Shown here in pieces: positions 8,347 to 16,708 of a stretch of DNA of 64,000 nt. Source of the stretch: Actinomadura alba. Lineage in GTDB: Bacteria > Actinomycetota > Actinomycetes > Streptosporangiales > Streptosporangiaceae. The number at the start of each line of letters is the position of its first letter. Position 1 is the stretch's first letter. Where the stretch lies: positions 17,521 to 81,520 of the forward strand of contig NZ_JABVEC010000032.1 of assembly GCF_014323705.1 (NCBI RefSeq), read 5' to 3'. The position numbers and the translations under genes were made by a program. The notes beneath the pieces were generated by a model. It did no database searches. It was not told the DNA's origin and saw only the letters and a list, made by a program, of their open reading frames with translations.

Positions 8347-9229
8347 CACGTCGCCGGGGCGGGGGCCGCCCCTGCCTCCCTTCGGCGTTCTCTTCCGCGT
8401 TCCCTTCGGCGGCCTTGAGGAACTCGATCGACCGCTGGGCGATCGCGGGAGCCGCGTGACTGTGCCGGGGCAGTTCCACGGCCACCAGGCCGCCGTAGTC
8501 CACCTCGACGAGCGCGTCCAGTACCGGGGGGAAGTCGATCTCACCGGTCCCGAACTCCAGGTGTTCGTGCACGCCACGCCGCATGTCGTCGATCTGCACG
8601 CCCGCGAGCCGCGGACCGGCCCGCCGCACGCAGTCTTCGACCGGCCACGGCTCCAGGCAGCGGCAGTGCCCGATGTCGAGCATGATCCCGAAGTGGTCCG
8701 GGTCGCCCAGCAGGCCCGCGAGGCGCTCGAAGCGGTCGATGGTGTCGATGAACATGCCGGGTTCGGGCTCGAACGCCAGGATCACCCCTCTCCGGTCGGC
8801 CTCCCGCACCACCTCAGCGGTCCCGCGGACGAGCCGGTCCCAGAGCACCCCGTCCGGGGCGTGATCGCTCGCGGTCCCGCTCCAGAACGAGACCGCCTGA
8901 GCGCCGAGGTCGGCCGCGATGCGCACGGCCCGGATCAGCAGGTCGACGCGCGGCTCGGCGACCTCGGACACCAGCGTGGGCTGGTGCTTGTGCCAGGGAT
9001 CGAGCAGGTAGCGGGCCCCCGTCTCGACCACCACGGACAGGTCGAGGGCCCCGAGCCGCGCCGCGACCTGCTCGACCGCCTTGGGCAGGTCGGCCGCGAA
9101 CGGGTCGAGGTGCCGGACATCGAGGGTCAGCGCGACACCGTCGTACCCGAGACCGGCGATCACGGCGAGCGCGTCGTCGAGCCGGTGGTCGGCGAACCCG
9201 TTGGTGCCATAGCCGAAACGCAGGGTCAT
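8336..9229 (-). CDS. Sugar phosphate isomerase/epimerase (TIM barrel) in ebo-type operon
   Basis: This 297-residue xylose-isomerase-like TIM-barrel protein opens with LRFGYGTNGFADH, has AFEPEPGMF near residue 150 (metal Glu), IMLDIGHCRC near 182 (Asp and His), and GVQIDDMRRGVHEHLEFGTGEID near 208-230, the usual His plus G-x-G-x-ID end motif. The last 25 residues are Arg/Glu-rich. It overlaps its upstream neighbour by four bases and is therefore an integral member of the operon. This family acts on keto-sugars, inosose and cyclitols, which suits an operon that begins with an inositol phosphate synthase. Confidence 0.82.
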   Translation of the reverse strand: MTLRFGYGTNGFADHRLDDALAVIAGLGYDGVALTLDVRHLDPFAADLPKAVEQVAARLGALDLSVVVETGARYLLDPWHKHQPTLVSEVAEPRVDLLIRAVRIAADLGAQAVSFWSGTASDHAPDGVLWDRLVRGTAEVVREADRRGVILAFEPEPGMFIDTIDRFERLAGLLGDPDHFGIMLDIGHCRCLEPWPVEDCVRRAGPRLAGVQIDDMRRGVHEHLEFGTGEIDFPPVLDALVEVDYGGLVAVELPRHSHAAPAIAQRSIEFLKAAEGNAEENAEGRQGRPPPRRRDDT

Positions 9230-10134
9230 GTAGCCGACACCTTCCGGGCGAGTCGGCGGGCGAGGGGATGCACCGCCGCCAGGGCCAGCGCGGTGACCGG
9301 CCGTCCCCTCGCGGCGGTGAGCGAGGCCTGCAGCGGGATCAGGCCGAGGATGCCGGCGCCGACGGCTTGGCGAACGCGCTCGGCGTTCGGCCGCCGCGCC
9401 GCCGCAAGCTGCGCGCCGCCGACCGAGGTGACATAACGGCCGAGCAGCCCCGCCGCCGCCGCGGCGCCGCCATCGCGGCGTCCGGCGACGATCTCAGCGA
9501 TCACGACGGGCATGGCGAGCCCGCCGATCGTGGCAGCCCGCCCGACCTGCCGGGGAGTGGCGCCGCTGACCTCGCTGCGGCTGAGCAGGGTGACGGCGTA
9601 CGTGTGGGTGCCGACGGCGAGCGCGGCGGGCACCGCGGCGCGCGCCCGGCCGGTGCTCGCGCCGAGCATGACGTCGAGCCCCCGGCACGCGGCCATGGCG
9701 GCCGGCCCGGCGCGGGTCGACTTCAACCTGAGGTCATAACCCCAGATCGCGGCGGTCAGCGGAAGCGCGAACCGGAGCGCCCGCCGGCCGCCGCCGGCGG
9801 TGGCGAACGCGAGCCCGGCCCCGGTCAGCACGGAGGCGACGGCCAGTGCGGTGCCCGGCCGCACCCGTCCGGACGGGATCGGCCGTTCCGGTCGTTCGGC
9901 GGCGTCGACCTCCCGGTCGGCGAAGTCGTTGAGCGCCATGCCGGCCCAGTAGAGGCAGACGGCGGAGGACGCGATCGCCGCGGTCCGGGGGCTGTGCGGC
10001 ACACCGGCCGCCGTCGCTCCGCACAGGATGTCGCCCGGTACCGACAGCGCCGCGGGGGCGCGCACCAGCTCGACCAGATCCCGCACGGTGTTCTTCCGCC
10101 CCGCCCGGCCGGGACGCTCCTCGGGCCCGCTCAT
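9226..10134 (-). CDS. eboC: EboC-like UbiA family prenyltransferase
   Basis: A 302-residue membrane prenyltransferase. The first Asp-rich motif is textbook UbiA: NDFADREVD near residue 88 (N-D-x2-D-x3-D), which binds Mg-diphosphate. The second site is YDLRLKST near 155. Eight or so hydrophobic segments follow the family pattern. Its start overlaps the stop of the inositol-3-phosphate synthase gene by four bases and its stop overlaps the TIM-barrel gene. UbiA enzymes transfer an isoprenyl chain to a polar acceptor in the membrane. In this operon a cyclitol or its phosphate is the natural candidate acceptor (inference). A GGPP synthase gene lies 5 kb away. Confidence 0.85.
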   Translation of the reverse strand: MSGPEERPGRAGRKNTVRDLVELVRAPAALSVPGDILCGATAAGVPHSPRTAAIASSAVCLYWAGMALNDFADREVDAAERPERPIPSGRVRPGTALAVASVLTGAGLAFATAGGGRRALRFALPLTAAIWGYDLRLKSTRAGPAAMAACRGLDVMLGASTGRARAAVPAALAVGTHTYAVTLLSRSEVSGATPRQVGRAATIGGLAMPVVIAEIVAGRRDGGAAAAAGLLGRYVTSVGGAQLAAARRPNAERVRQAVGAGILGLIPLQASLTAARGRPVTALALAAVHPLARRLARKVSAT

Positions 10135-11279
10135 GCGTACCCCCGGGTCGCGAAGGCGTGGAGCATGTCGTACTGCGCCGCCAGATCGTGCACGGGCGTT
10201 CCGATCGGGTCCTTGAAGAAGTAGGCCAGCTCGGGCAGCGGTCCCGCCCGGCCGGCGGCGTGCGCCGCCGCGACGAACCGCGCCAGGTCGAGTACGAGCG
10301 GAGCCGCGAGGGCCGAGTCATAGCCCTGCCAGGTGAACTGCAGGGTCATGCGGGCACCGAGGAAGCCCTGGAACGTCACGTGGTCCCACGCGGTCTTCTG
10401 CTCGCCGAGGTCGGCCACGTAGTCGATGTGGAGAGGCCCCTCGACGGGGTAACCGAGCGTCTCGTCGACCAGCCGGCGCTTGGACTCGAGCTTGCTCGCG
10501 GCCGTCGCCGGGTCGGCGAGGTTGGCGCCGTCACCGCCCCCGAGCAGGTTGGTCCCCGACCAGGAGCCCACGCGCAGGTGCCGGCCGGCGAACATGGGAG
10601 CGAGCGCCGCCTTGAGCAGGGTCTCGCCGGTCTTGCCGTCGCTTCCCGCGTACGGGACGGCGCGTACCCGAGCGAGCTCGGAGAGGGCCGGCAGCCGCGC
10701 TCCGACGGACGGTGTGAAGTCGACATGGCCACAGCCCGTGTCGAAGGCCGCGTAGGCGTAGCAGGCGCTCGCCGGCAACACCATCGTGCCGTGGGCGATC
10801 GCGCGGGTGAGGTCGTCGAGCGTGGCGTGCTCGGGCCGGGCGGGCGTGGGCGGCTCGGTGGACGCGACGTTCACGACGACCACCCGGTCCAGCCCATGCC
10901 GCTCGCGGAAGGCGGTGATGTCGGCGGAGAGCCGCCGCAGGGTCTCGGCGGGGTGCCGGGTCCGGCCGTCGGCGCCGCCGGTGACGATGTCGGCGTCGAC
11001 GGCGGCCAGCTCGTCGGCCAGGCGCGCGGGCAGCCCGGCCGGGATCACGCCGGCCTGCGCGAGTCGTTCCGCCCGCTTGCCGAGCGGAATCCCGGAGAGG
11101 TCGTGACCGCCGAAGACGAGGTCGGCGAGGAGGGGCAGGTCGGCGGCCGGAAAGCCGGGCACGTCCGAGACCATGCCGATGCGGTCGGCGAGTCCCGCGC
11201 GGATCGCCAGCGCGCCCGTGATCGCGGTGGTCGCCACCGATCCACGGGCACCGGCCAGCCACACCCCAGTACGCCCCAT
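10131..11279 (-). CDS. Inositol-3-phosphate synthase family protein
   Basis: A 382-residue member of the Ino1/MIPS family, which cyclises glucose 6-phosphate to 1D-myo-inositol 3-phosphate with NAD. Visible are the N-terminal Rossmann segment GVWLAGARGSVATT, VVVNVASTEP near 145, YAGSDGKTGETL near 205, GSWSGTNLLGGGDG near 235, SKLESK near 260 and the C-terminal catalytic-Lys region LAYFFKDPIG. The start at 11279 has GGGAG seven bases upstream; ATG codons at 11294 and 11342 are alternatives. It is the first gene of an operon whose following members overlap by four bases. In other ebo clusters a dehydroquinate-synthase-like cyclase (EboD) takes the cyclitol-forming role, and here this enzyme may replace it. 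Confidence 0.85.
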   Translation of the reverse strand: MGRTGVWLAGARGSVATTAITGALAIRAGLADRIGMVSDVPGFPAADLPLLADLVFGGHDLSGIPLGKRAERLAQAGVIPAGLPARLADELAAVDADIVTGGADGRTRHPAETLRRLSADITAFRERHGLDRVVVVNVASTEPPTPARPEHATLDDLTRAIAHGTMVLPASACYAYAAFDTGCGHVDFTPSVGARLPALSELARVRAVPYAGSDGKTGETLLKAALAPMFAGRHLRVGSWSGTNLLGGGDGANLADPATAASKLESKRRLVDETLGYPVEGPLHIDYVADLGEQKTAWDHVTFQGFLGARMTLQFTWQGYDSALAAPLVLDLARFVAAAHAAGRAGPLPELAYFFKDPIGTPVHDLAAQYDMLHAFATRGYA

Positions 11280-11401
11280 CGCGGCAACTCCCATCGATCC
11301 GATCACGTGCAGGCGCCCCCCAGAATCCGCTGGAAATGACACTTTGTCTAGATACTGATAGAAGTTTGGTTGGTCCTGCTAAAACTCTTTTCAGCGTTCA
11401 C

Positions 11402-11417
11402 AAAAGTGGTTACGTTC
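11402..11417. promoter_or_regulatory. Putative ROK operator, copy 1
   Basis: The dyad AAAAGT-GGTT-ACGTTC lies in the 202-bp divergent region between the inositol phosphate synthase gene and the first ROK gene, 65 bases before the ROK start. The same 6-4-6 architecture recurs at 12769 and 34083. Confidence 0.55.
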
Positions 11418-11481
11418 CGAGAACAAACACTGACCAGTATCGAACTCGGCGATCAAGACGGGTCTGACACGGAGGACGAAC

Positions 11482-12669
11482 GTGACGCGGATGCCACTGC
11501 GTCCGGAGAACGCGCACCATGCGCGCTTGCTGCGGGTGCTGCGGGAAGGTCCCCGCTCGCGCGCCGAGCTCGGTGAGGTGGTCGACCTCTCCCGATCGAC
11601 TCTGTCCGCCGAGGTGAACCGGCTGATCGAGCTCGGGCTCGTCGAGGCCGATGGTCTGGCCGCCTCGCGCGGGGGCCGCCGCTCCGGCATCGTCAAGCTC
11701 GCCTCGCGCCTGCGCTTCGTCGGCATCGACGTCGGCGCGACGTCCATCGACGTCGCGGTGACCGGCGGCGAACTGGAGATCCTCGGCTCCGTGGGCGAGC
11801 CGTTCGACGTACGCGAAGGACCGGCGGTGGTGCTCGAGAAGGCGATGTCACTGCTCGGCAAGCTCCGTGACCAGGGCCTCGCACCGGAGATCCACGGCGT
11901 GGGCATCGGGGTGCCGGGCCCGGTCAGCTTCCGCGCGGGCGTCCCGGTGATGCCGCCGATCATGCCGGGCTGGGACCGGTTCCCGGTCCGCGAGGAGCTG
12001 AGCCAGGAACTCGGCTGCCCGGTGATGCTCGACAACGACGTCAACATCATGGCGCTAGGTGAACTGCACTCGGGACCGGCCAAGTCGGTGGACGACTTCC
12101 TGCTGCTCAAGCTCGGCACCGGCATCGGCTGCGGCATCGTCGTGGACGGGACGATCTACCGGGGGGTCTCGGGCAGCGCCGGGGACATCGGGCACATCCG
12201 GGTCGACGACACCGGTCCGCCGTGCTCCTGCGGTAACACGGGCTGCCTGGAGGCGTTCTTCGGCGGCGCCGCCCTGGCCCGTGACGCCGAGGTCGCCGCG
12301 AGATCCGGCAGGTCGCCGTACCTTGCCCAGCGGCTCGCCGAGTCCGGGATGGTCACCGCCGCGGACGTCACGGCGGGCACGGCGGCGGGCGATCCGACGA
12401 GCGCGCAGCTCATCCGTGAGGGCGGTCACCGGGTCGGGCAGGTGCTGGCCGGCCTGGTCAGCTTCTTCAACCCGGGCCTGGTCATCATCGGGGGCGGGGT
12501 CGCGCAGATGGGCCATACACTGCTGTCGGAGATCCGCAGTGTCGTCTACCGCCGGTCTCTGCCGCTGGCCACCGGCAACATGCCGATCGTGCTCTCCGAA
12601 CTGGGCGCCACATCAGGTGTCATCGGAGCCGCCCGGCTCATCAGCGACCACGTCTTCTCCGCCGAGTAG
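11482..12669 (+). CDS. ROK family transcriptional regulator (copy 1)
   Basis: A 395-residue repressor-type ROK protein. Residues 10-55 form a winged helix-turn-helix (RSRAELGEVVDLSRSTLSAE), followed by an ATP-binding-like sugar domain (GIDVGATSIDVAV near residue 88), the family block GVGIGVPGPV near 138, SAGDIGHIRVDD near 231 and the Zn site CSCGNTGCLE. The GTG start at 11482 has GGAGG six bases upstream. The gene is nearly identical in layout to the one at 12802 and the two clearly arose by tandem duplication. ROK repressors respond to sugars or sugar phosphates. The shared dyad in both ROK promoters suggests auto- and cross-regulation. Confidence 0.92.
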   Translation: MTRMPLRPENAHHARLLRVLREGPRSRAELGEVVDLSRSTLSAEVNRLIELGLVEADGLAASRGGRRSGIVKLASRLRFVGIDVGATSIDVAVTGGELEILGSVGEPFDVREGPAVVLEKAMSLLGKLRDQGLAPEIHGVGIGVPGPVSFRAGVPVMPPIMPGWDRFPVREELSQELGCPVMLDNDVNIMALGELHSGPAKSVDDFLLLKLGTGIGCGIVVDGTIYRGVSGSAGDIGHIRVDDTGPPCSCGNTGCLEAFFGGAALARDAEVAARSGRSPYLAQRLAESGMVTAADVTAGTAAGDPTSAQLIREGGHRVGQVLAGLVSFFNPGLVIIGGGVAQMGHTLLSEIRSVVYRRSLPLATGNMPIVLSELGATSGVIGAARLISDHVFSAE

Positions 12670-12687
12670 AGCCGGTTCTCCGCCGAG
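12655..12687. repeat. Direct repeat flanking the first ROK stop codon
   Basis: TTCTCCGCCGAG occurs at 12655-12666 and again at 12676-12687, a 21-bp period that brackets the TAG stop. It looks like a decayed tandem duplication similar to those at 944, 29199, 33953 and 51519. Confidence 0.6.
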
Positions 12688-12768
12688 GTCCCGCAACGAG
12701 CCGCCCGCTTTGTCCTTACGCAGACTTAAGATCGGCGGGCCTGGTGCAAAGGTATTCTCATCTCGAGC

Positions 12769-12784
12769 GAAAGTGGATACCTTC
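12769..12784. promoter_or_regulatory. Putative ROK operator, copy 2
   Basis: GAAAGT-GGAT-ACCTTC, a 6-4-6 imperfect palindrome, ends 17 bases before the second ROK start, a position where a bound repressor would block transcription or initiation. A further half-site (AAAGGT) lies upstream near 12748. Confidence 0.6.
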
Positions 12785-12801
12785 ACGCTAGAGGGGGCGG
12801 T

Positions 12802-13995
12802 GTGATGCGGATGACGTCTCGGCCGGAGAACAGGCACCAAGCGCGACTGCTCGGCCTGCTCCGCGACGACGGCCCGCGGTCACGTGCCGAACTCGGCGAC
12901 GTCGTCAAGTTGTCGAGATCGAAGCTGGCCGTCGAACTCGACCGGCTGATCGATCTCGGCATGGTCGAAGCCGCCGGGCTGGCCGCCTCGCGTGGCGGTC
13001 GCCGTTCGGGGATCGTACGGTTGTCCTCGCGCCTGCGGTTCGTCGGGCTCGACATCGGCGCCACCTCGATCGACGTGGCCGTCACCAACGGTGAGTTGGA
13101 GATCCTCGGCCATATCGCCGAGCCGTGCGACGTGCGGCAGGGCCCGAACACCGTCCTCGATCGGGCGCTGGAACTCCTCGCCAAGCTCCGTGACCAGGGC
13201 CTCGCGCCGGAGATCCACGGGCTGGGCGTCGGCGTGCCCGGGCCGGTCAGCTTCCTCGAGGGCAGGCCGGTGGTGCCGCCCATCATGCCGGGCTGGGACC
13301 GGTTCCCCATCCGCGAGATCATCAGTCAGGAACTGGGCTGCCCTGTGCTCGTCGACAACGACGTCAACCTCATGGCCCTGGGCGAGCTGCACGCCGGGCT
13401 GGCAAAGTCCGTCGACGACTTCCTCCTCGTCAAGATAGGAACCGGCATCGGCTGCGGCATCGTCGTCGGTTCGGCGATCTACCGGGGGGTCTCCGGCTCC
13501 GCCGGCGACATCGGGCACATCCGCGTCGACGACAACGGGCCCACGTGCGCCTGTGGCAACCCGGGCTGCCTGGAGGCGTTCTTCGGCGGCGCGGCACTCG
13601 CCAGGGACGCGCTCGCCGCGGCGCGCGCCGGCGACTCGGTCATTCTGGCCGAGCGGTTCGCCTCGGCCGGAGAGCTCACGGCGGCCGACGTGGCCCAGGC
13701 CGCCCAGGCCGGAGACCCGGTCGCCGTCGAGTTGATCCGCGAGGGCGGGCGGCGGGTCGGCCAGGTGCTGGCCGGGCTGGTCAGCTTCTTCAATCCCGGT
13801 CTAGTGATCATCGCGGGAGAGGTGGCCGGGGGGTTCGGGCACACCCTGCTCGCCGAGATCCGCAGCGTCGTCTACCGCCGGTCGGCGCCGCTGGCGACGG
13901 GCAATCTGCCGATCGTGCTGTCCGAACTGGGAGACACCGCCGGGGTGATCGGGGCGACCCGGCTCATCAGCGATCAGGTCTTCTCCGCCGCCTGA
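12802..13995 (+). CDS. ROK family transcriptional regulator (copy 2)
   Basis: A 397-residue paralogue of the preceding gene, collinear over its full length and differing mainly in the linker around residues 270-300 and near GLVIIAGEVAGG. The helix-turn-helix reads RSRAELGDVVKLSRSKLAVE, so the recognition helices of the two copies differ at only a few positions. The Zn site is CACGNPGCLE and the sugar block is GLDIGATSIDVAV. GAGGGGG precedes overlapping GTG and ATG candidates at 12802 and 12805. The 132-bp spacer from copy 1 holds its own operator, so the two are probably transcribed separately. The epimerase gene follows 31 bp downstream. Confidence 0.92.
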   Translation: MMRMTSRPENRHQARLLGLLRDDGPRSRAELGDVVKLSRSKLAVELDRLIDLGMVEAAGLAASRGGRRSGIVRLSSRLRFVGLDIGATSIDVAVTNGELEILGHIAEPCDVRQGPNTVLDRALELLAKLRDQGLAPEIHGLGVGVPGPVSFLEGRPVVPPIMPGWDRFPIREIISQELGCPVLVDNDVNLMALGELHAGLAKSVDDFLLVKIGTGIGCGIVVGSAIYRGVSGSAGDIGHIRVDDNGPTCACGNPGCLEAFFGGAALARDALAAARAGDSVILAERFASAGELTAADVAQAAQAGDPVAVELIREGGRRVGQVLAGLVSFFNPGLVIIAGEVAGGFGHTLLAEIRSVVYRRSAPLATGNLPIVLSELGDTAGVIGATRLISDQVFSAA

Positions 13996-14026
13996 ATGGG
14001 GGCGGCACAACCGCGTGGAGGTAAGA

Positions 14027-15034
14027 ATGCCCCGACCCATCACCCTGTTCACCGGACAGTGGGCCGATCTGCCGTTCGAGGAGGTCTGCCGGCTCGCCTC
14101 CGAATGGGGCTATGACGGCCTGGAGATCGCCTGCTGGGGTGATCACTTCGAGGTCGACAAGGCGCTGGCCGACGAGTCCTACGTGCCCCGCAAGCTGGAG
14201 ACGCTCGAGAAGCACAACCTCAAGGTGTGGACGATCTCCAACCACCTGGTCGGGCAGGCGGTGTGCGACGACCCGATCGACGAGCGGCACCAGGGCATCC
14301 TGCCGGCCAGGATCTGGGGCGATGGCTCGCCCGAGGGCGTCCGGCAGCGGGCCGCCGAAGAGATCAAGGACACCGCGCGCGCGGCCGCCAAGCTCGGGGT
14401 GAACACGGTCGTCGGCTTCACCGGCTCCTCGATCTGGCACACGGTCGCGATGTTCCCCCCGGTGCCCGAGTCGATGATCGAGCGCGGTTACCAGGACTTC
14501 GCGGACCGGTGGAACCCGATCCTGGACGTGTTCGACGAGGTGGGCGTCAGGTTCGCGCACGAGGTGCACCCGAGCGAGATCGCCTACGACTACTGGACGA
14601 CGGTGCGGGCGCTCGAGGCGATCGGGCACCGGCCCGCCTTCGGGCTCAACTGGGACCCGTCGCACTTCGTGTGGCAGGACCTCGACCCGGTGGGCTTCCT
14701 GTTCGACTTCAAGGACCGGATCTACCACGTCGACTGCAAGGACGCCAAGGTGCGCACCGGCAACGGTCGGCGCGGCCGGATGTCCTCGCACCTGCCCTGG
14801 GCCGACCTGCGGCGCGGCTGGGACTTCATCTCCACCGGCCACGGCGACGTGCCCTGGGAGGACTCCTTCCGCGCGCTCAACGCGATCGGCTACGACGGGC
14901 CGATCTCGATCGAGTGGGAGGACGCGGGCATGGACCGCCTGCTCGGCGCGCCCGAGGCGCTGTCCTTCGTACGCAAGCTGGTCGCCATCGAGCCGCCCGC
15001 CGTCGCCTTCGACGCGGCCTTCTCCTCGGACTGA
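14027..15034 (+). CDS. Sugar phosphate isomerase/epimerase (TIM barrel)
   Basis: This 335-residue xylose-isomerase-like protein begins PRPITLFTGQWADLPFEEV. Metal-ligand blocks are FAHEVHPSEIA near residue 181, LNWDPSHFVWQ near 210, VDCKDAKVR near 237 with STGHGDVPWE near 270, and ISIEWED near 298. The start at 14027 is chosen because GGAGG lies five bases upstream; the in-frame GTG at 14015 would have none. It directly follows the second ROK gene and probably shares its message. Proteins of this type are standard partners of Gfo/Idh dehydrogenases in cyclitol and 3-keto-sugar catabolism, and the nearest such dehydrogenase is at 37884. Confidence 0.87.
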   Translation: MPRPITLFTGQWADLPFEEVCRLASEWGYDGLEIACWGDHFEVDKALADESYVPRKLETLEKHNLKVWTISNHLVGQAVCDDPIDERHQGILPARIWGDGSPEGVRQRAAEEIKDTARAAAKLGVNTVVGFTGSSIWHTVAMFPPVPESMIERGYQDFADRWNPILDVFDEVGVRFAHEVHPSEIAYDYWTTVRALEAIGHRPAFGLNWDPSHFVWQDLDPVGFLFDFKDRIYHVDCKDAKVRTGNGRRGRMSSHLPWADLRRGWDFISTGHGDVPWEDSFRALNAIGYDGPISIEWEDAGMDRLLGAPEALSFVRKLVAIEPPAVAFDAAFSSD

Positions 15035-15049
15035 CGTCACGAGCGCGTG

Positions 15050-15080
15050 GGCTCGTGGGCCCGATTCCGGCCCACGAGCC
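15050..15080. terminator. Strong hairpin between convergent genes
   Basis: A perfect 12-bp stem (GGCTCGTGGGCC / GGCCCACGAGCC) with a 7-base loop lies 15 bases after the epimerase stop and 51 bases after the GGPP synthase stop. It separates the sugar region from the diterpene cluster. Confidence 0.75.
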
Positions 15081-15131
15081 ATCCGCGCCGTGCGGGCCGG
15101 TCACGTGCCCGCGTCCGGGTCCGATGTCACC

Positions 15132-16187
15132 TCAGTGAGCGCGGTCGACCACGAACCTCGCCAGCGCGGCCAGCTCACCGGCCGCCGTGCGCTCGAGTTC
15201 CGGAGCCTCGAGAAGGCGCAGGGCCTCGTGGAGGTGCAGCTCGGCCCGCTCGCGGGTGTAGGCCAGGCCGCCGAGCTCCCGGACCAGTCCGGCCGCCCGC
15301 CGCAGGGTCACGTCGTCGGGACGCGCGCCGAGCAGAGAGGCGAGGCGGGAGGCGCCGTCGCCGCCACTGGCCAGCGCCGCGACGATGGGGAGGGTCTTCT
15401 TCCCGGATCGCAGATCGCTGAAGACCGGCTTGCCGGTGACCTCCGGATCGCCCCAGATGCCGAGGAGATCGTCAACGGCCTGGAACGCCAGCCCGAGATG
15501 GCGGCCCAACCTCGACATCGCGGCGGTCGCCGAGGGGGAGCCGCCACCGAGCAGTGCGCCGACGGCGGCGGCGCAGGCAAGGAGCGCGCCGGTCTTGCCC
15601 GCCGCCATCGCCTGATACTCCTCCACGGTGACCGCGTCCGGGCAGCTCCATGGCCGGCTTTCGAAGGCCACGTCCTCGGCCTGGCCACGGACCAGCTCCA
15701 AGAGCGTGGAGGACAATCGCCGGAGCGCCGCCGCGGCCTGCGGAGTGCCGGCCTGTGCCAGGGTGTCCATCGCCAGCGCGAGCAGCGTGTCGCCGGTGAG
15801 GACGGCCGGCCCGACGCCGTAGGCCTTCCACACCGTGTCGCGGTGCCTGCGGCGTTCGTCGCCGTCCATGATGTCGTCGTGCACGAGTGAGAACGTGTGG
15901 ACCAGTTCGATGGCGACCGCGCCGTCAACGGCCGCCTCGGGACGCGCGCCCGAGGCTCGCGCGGCGAGCAGCACGATGGCGGGGCGCAGGCCCTTCCCGT
16001 TCTGGCCGACCCGGGAAGTGCCGTCGAGCTCGCGCCAGCCGAGCGCGAAACCGGCCATTTCGCCGATGTGCGGATGCAATTGTTGGACGGCCCTCCGCAA
16101 CACCGGGTCAACCAATCCGCGGGTCCGTGTCAGAATCTGCGTCACGTCACGCACTGTGGCTTGCGGCTGAGGCGTCTCAGGCGGCAT
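15132..16187 (-). CDS. Polyprenyl (geranylgeranyl) diphosphate synthase
   Basis: A 351-residue trans-prenyl diphosphate synthase that would supply C20 diphosphate to the adjacent cyclases. The chain-length region and first Asp-rich motif read VHTFSLVHDDIMDGDERRR near residue 90, giving DDxxD. KGLRPAIVLLAA precedes it and the second motif reads AVDDLLGIWGDP, with the third Asp shifted, as is usual for bacterial GGPP synthases. The product length is inferred from context, since class II diterpene cyclases use GGPP. It is transcribed away from the P450-cyclase operon across a shared 521-bp control region. The same product could feed the UbiA enzyme at 9226. Confidence 0.9.
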   Translation of the reverse strand: MPPETPQPQATVRDVTQILTRTRGLVDPVLRRAVQQLHPHIGEMAGFALGWRELDGTSRVGQNGKGLRPAIVLLAARASGARPEAAVDGAVAIELVHTFSLVHDDIMDGDERRRHRDTVWKAYGVGPAVLTGDTLLALAMDTLAQAGTPQAAAALRRLSSTLLELVRGQAEDVAFESRPWSCPDAVTVEEYQAMAAGKTGALLACAAAVGALLGGGSPSATAAMSRLGRHLGLAFQAVDDLLGIWGDPEVTGKPVFSDLRSGKKTLPIVAALASGGDGASRLASLLGARPDDVTLRRAAGLVRELGGLAYTRERAELHLHEALRLLEAPELERTAAGELAALARFVVDRAH

Positions 16188-16708
16188 CGCGGGATCTTCC
16201 TACTGGCATCGTCGGCACTGAAAATCTGCCAAAGATCCTTTTCCCGTTTGGGCAATCATCTGAAACCTGTACTTGTACGGTTTTTATAGAATATACACAC
16301 CGTAGTCGGTCGACTGCATATGGTGCCTCACCTTGCTGTGAGTGATGTCAGCGACTCCTCGCGCGACGGTTCGCAGGTCAAGATAGGTGATCAGAGTCAC
16401 ATCCAAGTGGATGAATATTGGATCATCTCTGATCTTGTAGCCCGAAGTCGGGCATGTGATACTTCGGTGAGCAACCAACGACAGAAACAGCCCTGAGGTA
16501 AACATCTCCCTCTCCTGGAGGAAGCGTTGGTCACGAATGGGTTCGGTTCGAACTTGACTCCCCGGCCCGGCGACTGATTCCATTTCCCGCCCTCGGCTCC
16601 GCGACCCCTCCACCGAATGGCTAGTCTTCCATCGGCTTGTCCGTACTACGTTTTGTTGTGCGTTGCCTTATGGCATATTTTGCCGACCGCGGCATCAGGG
16701 AGTGAGCG
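16188..16708. promoter_or_regulatory. AT-richer divergent control region of the diterpene cluster
   Basis: This 521-bp gap is visibly lower in GC than the flanks. It contains a compact palindrome GTACTTGTAC at 16269-16278 beside a TATAGAAT box, an inverted repeat GATCAGAG (16389-16396) / CTCTGATC (16427-16434), and GCCCGA-AG-TCGGGC at 16440-16453. It must hold the divergent promoters of the GGPP synthase and the P450-cyclase operon. A 73-codon minus-strand frame (16505 to 16284) with AGGAG six bases upstream is present, but its composition gives no support for coding. The P450 start is preceded by GGGAG. Confidence 0.55.

Noticed and set aside
16284..16505. Possible 73-residue small protein on the minus strand in the diterpene control region
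   Set aside because: It has an AGGAG at good spacing, but third-position composition is not actinomycete-like, no family was recognised, and it would run through the likely promoters of the cluster. Kept only as a remark.
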